A stretch of DNA of 61,362 bases. It comes from Microcoleus sp. bin48.metabat.b7b8b9.023. Lineage in GTDB: Bacteria; Cyanobacteriota; Cyanobacteriia; Cyanobacteriales; Microcoleaceae. The stretch is taken from assembly GCF_013299185.1 (NCBI RefSeq), contig NZ_JAAFKG010000027.1, positions 20,114-81,475 of the forward strand. The letters run 5' to 3'. The translations under genes and the position numbers were made by a program. This document shows positions 57,265 to 61,362 of the stretch, in pieces; position 1 is the first letter of the stretch; each line of letters opens with the position of its first letter. The notes under the pieces were generated by a model that saw only the letters and a list, made by a program, of their open reading frames with translations, ran no database searches and had not been told where the DNA came from.

Positions 57265-57879
57265 TCACCATAATTCTAGATCGCTTATGACTTTTTCTAA
57301 ATCAATCTTTTTCGTCATATCCTTCGGCAAATAATCAAAGACTTTCTCTAAAACTTCCACAGACACATTGTTCATCAACCAATCATCACTAGAATTATTC
57401 CCAAGATTCAAAAAATACTTTAAACGTTCCTCTATCGACTCCTTATCTCCTTTATCCACTTGTCCGACTCGATCGAGCCAATTTCCTTGGGAGTCCTTAA
57501 AACAATTAGCATCAACTGTACATATCTGATGCACTAAAGCCAATGAATTGCGATCGAGACCATTTTTGCTGGTCGAGTTAATCGGATACGCTGTTGGCAA
57601 ACCTTTACAGGTTTCTTGGAAAGTTAAGGGAATCACCGTAAAAGTTTGCAAGCATTCAGACTTATCTTGAAATTGGTCAATTTCCCAAAAGAGATAATGA
57701 TGCTCTCCCCGTAAAACCCTACGAGAATTAACTATTAGTTTACAATCAACTGTCTTGCATTCCATCTCGTCTGGTTCATTTAAATCATAAATGTGATTGT
57801 GATTGTGTTGGCAACGAAGAGATACTTTTTGGGGATTTACTAAATAAATCCAACCTTGGCGAGGTGTTTTTCCAGCCAC
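57265..57879 (-). CDS. MazF/PemK-like toxin with a Cys/His-rich insert
   Basis: A 204-aa protein. The start (PRQGWIYLVNPQ) and the later VIPLT and LALVHQICTVDANCF…DRVGQVD…IEERLKYFLNL segments follow the MazF/PemK endoribonuclease pattern. Between first and second strands there is an insert with Cys-x-His-x-x-x-His and a following Cys-x4-Cys (res. ~23-48) that looks like a zinc ribbon, not usual in MazF. The C-terminal ~45 residues (SSDDWLMNNVSVEVLEKVFDYL…) are extra. It starts at GTG 57879, 4 bp after the stop of the Panacea-domain gene, the order antitoxin-toxin. Assignment rests on motif reading; a different RNase or an effector of similar fold is possible. Confidence 0.6.
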   Translation of the reverse strand: MAGKTPRQGWIYLVNPQKVSLRCQHNHNHIYDLNEPDEMECKTVDCKLIVNSRRVLRGEHHYLFWEIDQFQDKSECLQTFTVIPLTFQETCKGLPTAYPINSTSKNGLDRNSLALVHQICTVDANCFKDSQGNWLDRVGQVDKGDKESIEERLKYFLNLGNNSSDDWLMNNVSVEVLEKVFDYLPKDMTKKIDLEKVISDLELW

Positions 57880-57883
57880 ATTA

Positions 57884-58366
57884 TCACCCTAATTCATTGA
57901 TTAATTTTTGTCTTTCTGTCTCAAGATTCAGCCTGAATACTTGTTCTTGTTGATGGCTATCTTTAACCTCAATCATTGGCGCAGTGCTGTACACATACTT
58001 TAGTAACTTCTGGATTTTATCCTGTCCTGAACCGGCCCATTCTCTACGAATGTTGTCCAGCATTAGTTTTAGTCCTACAGGTAATTCTAAATCATCGATA
58101 TTACCTGCTTCGGCACCAAGTCGGATAAATATAGTTTCTCCCACAGATTCTTGAACAATTGTTTTGCCATTCATTTGATTTAAGGCGACAATTATGTCTT
58201 CGTTCCAAGGACTATAGTGATAATAACGCCAATTTAATTCTGTAAGTTGTTTGTTTGTCCATTTGACAGCATAAAGGTCGGCTAAATATAAGAATTTGAT
58301 TAATTGGTTTTTTGTAATATGGCCTTTGGTGGTGTAAACAAAATAGTTGATGAGGGTTTCTAGCAT
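57884..58366 (-). CDS. Panacea-domain (DUF4065) antitoxin
   Basis: A 160-aa soluble protein with the Panacea/SocA-like pattern: TKNQLIKFLYLADLYAVKW near residue 20, then NWRYYHYSPWNEDI and a helical C-terminus. Panacea proteins neutralise many unrelated toxins, and the gene directly downstream, 4 bp away, looks like a toxin, so the pair is a likely toxin-antitoxin operon. The reading frame extends 69 codons upstream to 58573, but that part is made of a MITE-like repeat (58382-58537) and a repeated MPDS/GIGNRASG sequence, so ATG 58366 is taken as the start. No clear Shine-Dalgarno is seen. Confidence 0.72.
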   Translation of the reverse strand: MLETLINYFVYTTKGHITKNQLIKFLYLADLYAVKWTNKQLTELNWRYYHYSPWNEDIIVALNQMNGKTIVQESVGETIFIRLGAEAGNIDDLELPVGLKLMLDNIRREWAGSGQDKIQKLLKYVYSTAPMIEVKDSHQQEQVFRLNLETERQKLINELG

Positions 58367-58381
58367 GGCTTTGATTTTTTG

Positions 58382-58537
58382 TATAGCCTTTCTCAAAAAG
58401 ATGAGGTACTCATGGGAATAGGGAATCGGGCATCGGGAATCGGGCATCGGGAATCGGGCATAGAGGGCAAAGAGGGCATCGGGCATAGAGGGCAAAGAGG
58501 GCATAGCGAATATATCACTTTTTTGAGAACCGCTATA
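58382..58537. mobile_element. MITE-like element with TATAGC..TTCTCAAAAA ends
   Basis: The inverted ends at 58382-58404 and 58515-58537 agree at 19 of 23 positions and begin TATAGC; the interior is a run of direct repeats (CGGGCATCGGGAAT, AGAGGGCAAAGAGGGC). No target duplication seen. The left end is identical over 23 bp to the reverse complement of 51709-51731. It lies directly upstream of the antitoxin start and may contain or disturb its promoter. Confidence 0.7.
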
Positions 58538-58731
58538 GGGTGCGTCGCGATTATAAAAATTAATTAATTCCATTGATAATCTGAGGGCGATGTACCTTAC
58601 GACTGTTGGGAAAGACTAAAAGATAGGGTTGTTTATTCAACTGTTGAATAACCAAGGTGCGTCGCTGTGAGATTGTCGATCGCGATCGAGGGATTGTCGA
58701 TCGCGACACACCCTACGACTGTTACGATTAA

Positions 58732-58796
58732 AGAAACCGGGTTTTTAGCAGAATTTACGCCTACAACGAAGTAAACGCGTGAAAAACCCGGTTTCT
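58732..58796. repeat. AGAAACCGGGTTTTT inverted repeat, terminator-like
   Basis: Two 15-bp arms (58732-58746 and 58782-58796) are perfect inverted copies with a ~35-nt loop. It lies about 40 bp after the stop of the DUF4079 gene and could serve as its terminator. A single arm of the same family occurs near 28097. Confidence 0.8.
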
Positions 58797-58834
58797 GGAC
58801 ATCCGCGCGCAAGTCCTGAATCGTACTCTAACGG

Positions 58835-59305
58835 TTACATTTTACTGATGATTCTTTGCAGGATTTCTACACCTGTTAATGCCTGCCAGCCAAATAGCCC
58901 CAACAGCCCCACATTTAGAACGATGTGAGTGTATCTCGCCCAATCTTGACCTTTTTGCATGAACGGAGTCAGAGAGGCTGAAATGGCAATTATGACGGTC
59001 ATTCCCAAGCCTGCTACTAGGTGGGGGGCGACAAATAGTTTGCCGTTGTTGATGTAGGTGACTGCCATTGCGCCGATCGCACCTGTTACCATCAAGCCTA
59101 GCAGCAAAGAGCCCATCTGATGGTGCTTGATATTGAATTTGCCCTTAATTAACTCTTTCTTGACATCACCTTCGGCACTTCTGGTACGGCGGATTTGAAT
59201 TCCCAGATACAAAGCATAAAATGAGATTGCTAGCAATACCCACATTAAAACTGGGTGGAAGAATTGACTCCAAATTTTCACAGACTGCGGAATTTCCAGA
59301 TTCAT
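58835..59305 (-). CDS. DUF4079-family membrane protein
   Basis: A 156-aa membrane protein with about four spans: FFHPVLMWVLLAISFYALYLGI, MGSLLLGLMVTGAIGAMAVTYI, PHLVAGLGMTVIIAISASL and the C-terminal YTHIVLNVGLLGLFGWQAL. Conserved His residues (HP in span 1, HH before span 2, His before span 3, His in span 4) give the cytochrome b561-like look of DUF4079, found in cyanobacteria and plastids; heme binding is plausible but unproven. ATG 59305 (MNLEIPQSV) is preferred; ATG 59329 adds eight residues. Monocistronic, divergent from the ankyrin gene. Confidence 0.85.
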   Translation of the reverse strand: MNLEIPQSVKIWSQFFHPVLMWVLLAISFYALYLGIQIRRTRSAEGDVKKELIKGKFNIKHHQMGSLLLGLMVTGAIGAMAVTYINNGKLFVAPHLVAGLGMTVIIAISASLTPFMQKGQDWARYTHIVLNVGLLGLFGWQALTGVEILQRIISKM

Positions 59306-59401
59306 AGTGTTCTCAGGATTAGTAAACATACTTCATAAAACTTAGCATACCAGTAAGTCCGTCTCGTGCGACGGTACAAATATACGGTATGAGAGACTAT
59401 T

Positions 59402-60883
59402 ATGCCTGCCACTAAACAAGACGCTGTATTGATCCAAGCTGCCAAGACTGGCAACATTATTCACGTCCAAGCTTTACTCGCTAAGGGGGTTGAGGCTAAC
59501 GCCAAAGACTCTGAGGGGACGACGGCTTTGATGTTTGCCGCCCAAAAGGGCTATACGGAAATCGTGCGTATTTTACTAAACAATGACGCTAATGTCAACC
59601 TCGCGAGCAGGCGTTTTGGCCTCACGGCTTTGATGTTGGCGGCGGCTAACAAACAGGCTGATGTTATGCGGCTGTTGTTGGCGGCGGGTGCTGATGTTGG
59701 TGCTAAAAATGATGATGGAAGTACGGCTTTGATGGCGGCTTCTCTCAAAGGCGATATCAATGTTGTCCGGCTGTTAGTTGATGCTAAGGCTGAGGTGAAT
59801 GTCCGAGATAAAGATGGAGATTCGGCTCTGAAAATAGCTGCTTTGTCGGGACACGAAGCTGTTGTTCAAGCTTTGGCTGATGCGGGTGCTGTTGCTGATA
59901 ATTATATGCTATTTTCAGCTATCAGTCAAGGTAGCGCTAAAATTGTCCGAATTTTGCTCGATCGCGGTGCGGATGTTAATCTTAAAAATCTACAGAGCAA
60001 AACTCCTTTGATGCAGGCTGCTACGGCGGACAATTTGGCGGTAGTCGAGATGCTGCTAGCCGCTGGTGCTGATTTGGAAATTCGCGACAAAGAGGGCGAA
60101 ACTGCTTTAACTTTGGCTGCGGATTGCGGTAATGTTGATGCGGTGCGAGCTCTCCTGGCTGCGGGTGCTAATGCGAATGTCAAAAGTGGAGATGGCGGGA
60201 CGGCTTTGATGGCTGCTGCTGCTGGGGGAAATGGAGCGATCGCACATATATTACTAGATGCTGGCGCGGATATCAACGCGAAGGACAGAGATGACGAAAC
60301 TGCGTTGAATTTTGCCGTGGTTGAAGGCTGTCAAGATGTGGTGGAATTGCTGTTAAACCGAGGTGCTTATGTCGGTTCGAGAAATCGGTTGGGCGATACG
60401 CCTTTGCTGGTGGCGGCTGTTCACGGTCACAGTGCTATCGTATCGGCTTTGCTGCAAAAAGTAAACTCAAATCGCCCAGATTTCCTGAATGCTAAAAACT
60501 TTGGCGAGACAGCTTTGACTCTAGCTGCGTTTCACGGACATACTGAAACGGTGAAAGCCTTGCTTGACGGCGGTGCAGATCCGAATATCCCAGCGGATTT
60601 GGGGAAAACTGCTTTAATGAAGGCGTGCGATCGCGGTTATCTGGCGATCGTCCAAATATTAGTCGAAAAAGGCGCAGATGTCAACTTGCTCGATGAATCC
60701 GGCGCAACTGCTGTGATGTGGGCCGCCCATCGGGGTTATGCTGATGCAGTTAAGATTTTAATCGCTGCTGGTGCAGAGTTAAATCACAAAAATCCGGGAA
60801 ATTATACAGCTTTAATGTTAGCTGAATTTAAAGGTTATTCGACTGTCGTGAAATTGCTCAAAAGTGCAGGAGCACAAGAGTAA
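59402..60883 (+). CDS. Ankyrin-repeat protein
   Basis: A 493-aa protein made almost wholly of 14-15 ankyrin repeats of ~33 residues (TALMFAAQKGYTEIVRILL, ADVN pattern). Repeat 6 (YMLFSAISQG…) lacks the TALxxAA turn. No signal peptide, membrane span or catalytic domain is seen, so it is a cytosolic protein-binding scaffold with unknown partner. ATG 59402 is preceded by GAGAG about 6 bases away. It is followed by the terminal repeat array, whose first hairpin at 61043 can terminate transcription. Confidence 0.93.
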   Translation: MPATKQDAVLIQAAKTGNIIHVQALLAKGVEANAKDSEGTTALMFAAQKGYTEIVRILLNNDANVNLASRRFGLTALMLAAANKQADVMRLLLAAGADVGAKNDDGSTALMAASLKGDINVVRLLVDAKAEVNVRDKDGDSALKIAALSGHEAVVQALADAGAVADNYMLFSAISQGSAKIVRILLDRGADVNLKNLQSKTPLMQAATADNLAVVEMLLAAGADLEIRDKEGETALTLAADCGNVDAVRALLAAGANANVKSGDGGTALMAAAAGGNGAIAHILLDAGADINAKDRDDETALNFAVVEGCQDVVELLLNRGAYVGSRNRLGDTPLLVAAVHGHSAIVSALLQKVNSNRPDFLNAKNFGETALTLAAFHGHTETVKALLDGGADPNIPADLGKTALMKACDRGYLAIVQILVEKGADVNLLDESGATAVMWAAHRGYADAVKILIAAGAELNHKNPGNYTALMLAEFKGYSTVVKLLKSAGAQE

Positions 60884-60889
60884 ATATAG

Positions 60890-61362
60890 CATCGCGGGAG
60901 ACGTAAACGGCGGTTGAAACCGCGTCTTGTCAAACCAAGCAGACGGCGCTTGAAACCGCGTCTTGTCAAACCAAGTCTGCCTCCGCAGACTGAAGAAAAG
61001 GCGGTGTCAACAAAAAAATATCATGTTAACCATCCATTCTTTAACCCGCATCGGCGGGTTTTGTTTTTGTAGACGCGGTTTTAACCGCCGTCTCCGCGGT
61101 GTAAAGAAAATGCGGTGTCAACAAAAAAATATCATGTTAAGCATCCATTCTTTAACCCGCATCGGCGGGTTTTGTTTTTGTAGACGCGGTTTTAACCGCC
61201 GCCTCCGCAGACTGAAGAAAAGGCGGTGTCAACAAAAAAATATCATGTTAAGCATCCATTCTTTAACCCGCATCGGCGGGTTTTGTTTTTGTAGACGCGG
61301 TTTTAACCGCCGCCTCCGCAGACTGAAGAAAAGGCGGTGTCAACAAAAAAATATCATGTTAA
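60890..61362. repeat. Tandem ~111-bp repeat array, cut by the window end
   Basis: Units beginning GCGGTGTCAACAAAAAAATA occur at 61001, 61114, 61223 and 61334 (spacing 113, 109, 111 bp). Each carries AACCCGC/GCGGGTT, TAGACGCGGTTTTAACCGCC and CTCCGCAGACTGAAG. Two GGCGGTTGAAACCGCGTC-like half-units precede them (60908-60970). The family is related to the 161-bp repeats near the group II intron (shared GCGGTT..AACCGC and CTCCGCAG..TGAAG blocks). Confidence 0.92.
61043..61066 (+). terminator. Rho-independent terminator-like hairpin after the ankyrin gene
   Basis: AACCCGC-ATCG-GCGGGTT stem followed by TTGTTTTTG. The same hairpin recurs in each ~111-bp unit, so the ankyrin gene has several terminator copies in series. 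Confidence 0.5.

Noticed and set aside
58367..58573. N-terminal extension of the Panacea protein
   Set aside because: Encoded by a MITE-like repeat; family similarity begins after ATG 58366.

Overview
The window comes from a filamentous, non-marine cyanobacterium, most like the Oscillatoriales (Microcoleus/Oscillatoria type). The evidence is the very frequent HIP1 octamer GCGATCGC, a solanesyl diphosphate synthase typical of plastoquinone makers, a hetZ-patU pair (a marker of filamentous cyanobacteria), cyanobacteriochrome GAF domains, heptanucleotide STRR repeats and many small dispersed inverted repeats. No taxon was confirmed by database search.

Layout. 0-2.8 kb: a palindromic repeat array and a minus-strand PEP synthase. 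3.5-41.3 kb: a signalling island of eight histidine kinases, two stand-alone receivers and one diguanylate cyclase. Plus-strand members are a 2158-aa and a 1669-aa multi-PAS kinase, each with a GAF domain carrying the DXCF cysteine and the canonical bilin cysteine exactly 28 residues apart (cyanobacteriochrome signature), and between them a small receiver-kinase. A group II intron with its reverse transcriptase/maturase sits at 18.3-20.4 kb, bracketed by identical 161-bp repeats. Minus-strand members form two compact operons (27.6-22.8 kb and 34.8-28.6 kb) with abutting or 4-bp-overlapping genes, plus a 2028-aa Ser/Thr kinase-ATPase-histidine kinase fusion. A ~355-nt highly structured candidate RNA lies at 27.7-28.1 kb between the two operons.

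42.6-51.3 kb: solanesyl diphosphate synthase, a small hypothetical gene, a solo TnpB gene, hetZ-patU overlapping by 8 bp, and a TgpA-like membrane transglutaminase homologue whose catalytic triad appears to be replaced. 51.3-58.6 kb: an accessory region with a MITE that has a perfect target duplication, a Uma2-type nuclease, a TPR-CHAT protease with nine near-identical 46-aa repeats, a small membrane protein convergent with it, and a probable Panacea-antitoxin/MazF-like-toxin operon. 58.8-61.4 kb: a DUF4079 membrane protein, an ankyrin-repeat protein and another repeat array that runs off the window end.

How it fits together. The island pairs light-sensing kinases, output-less receivers and a c-di-GMP synthase, which suggests light and other cues feeding a phosphorelay that controls motility or biofilm behaviour (inference). 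The 52.9-58.4 kb block looks like a defence or stress-response cassette (inference). Start codons were moved downstream in several genes where the longest frame begins with TTG or GTG and a better ATG follows.
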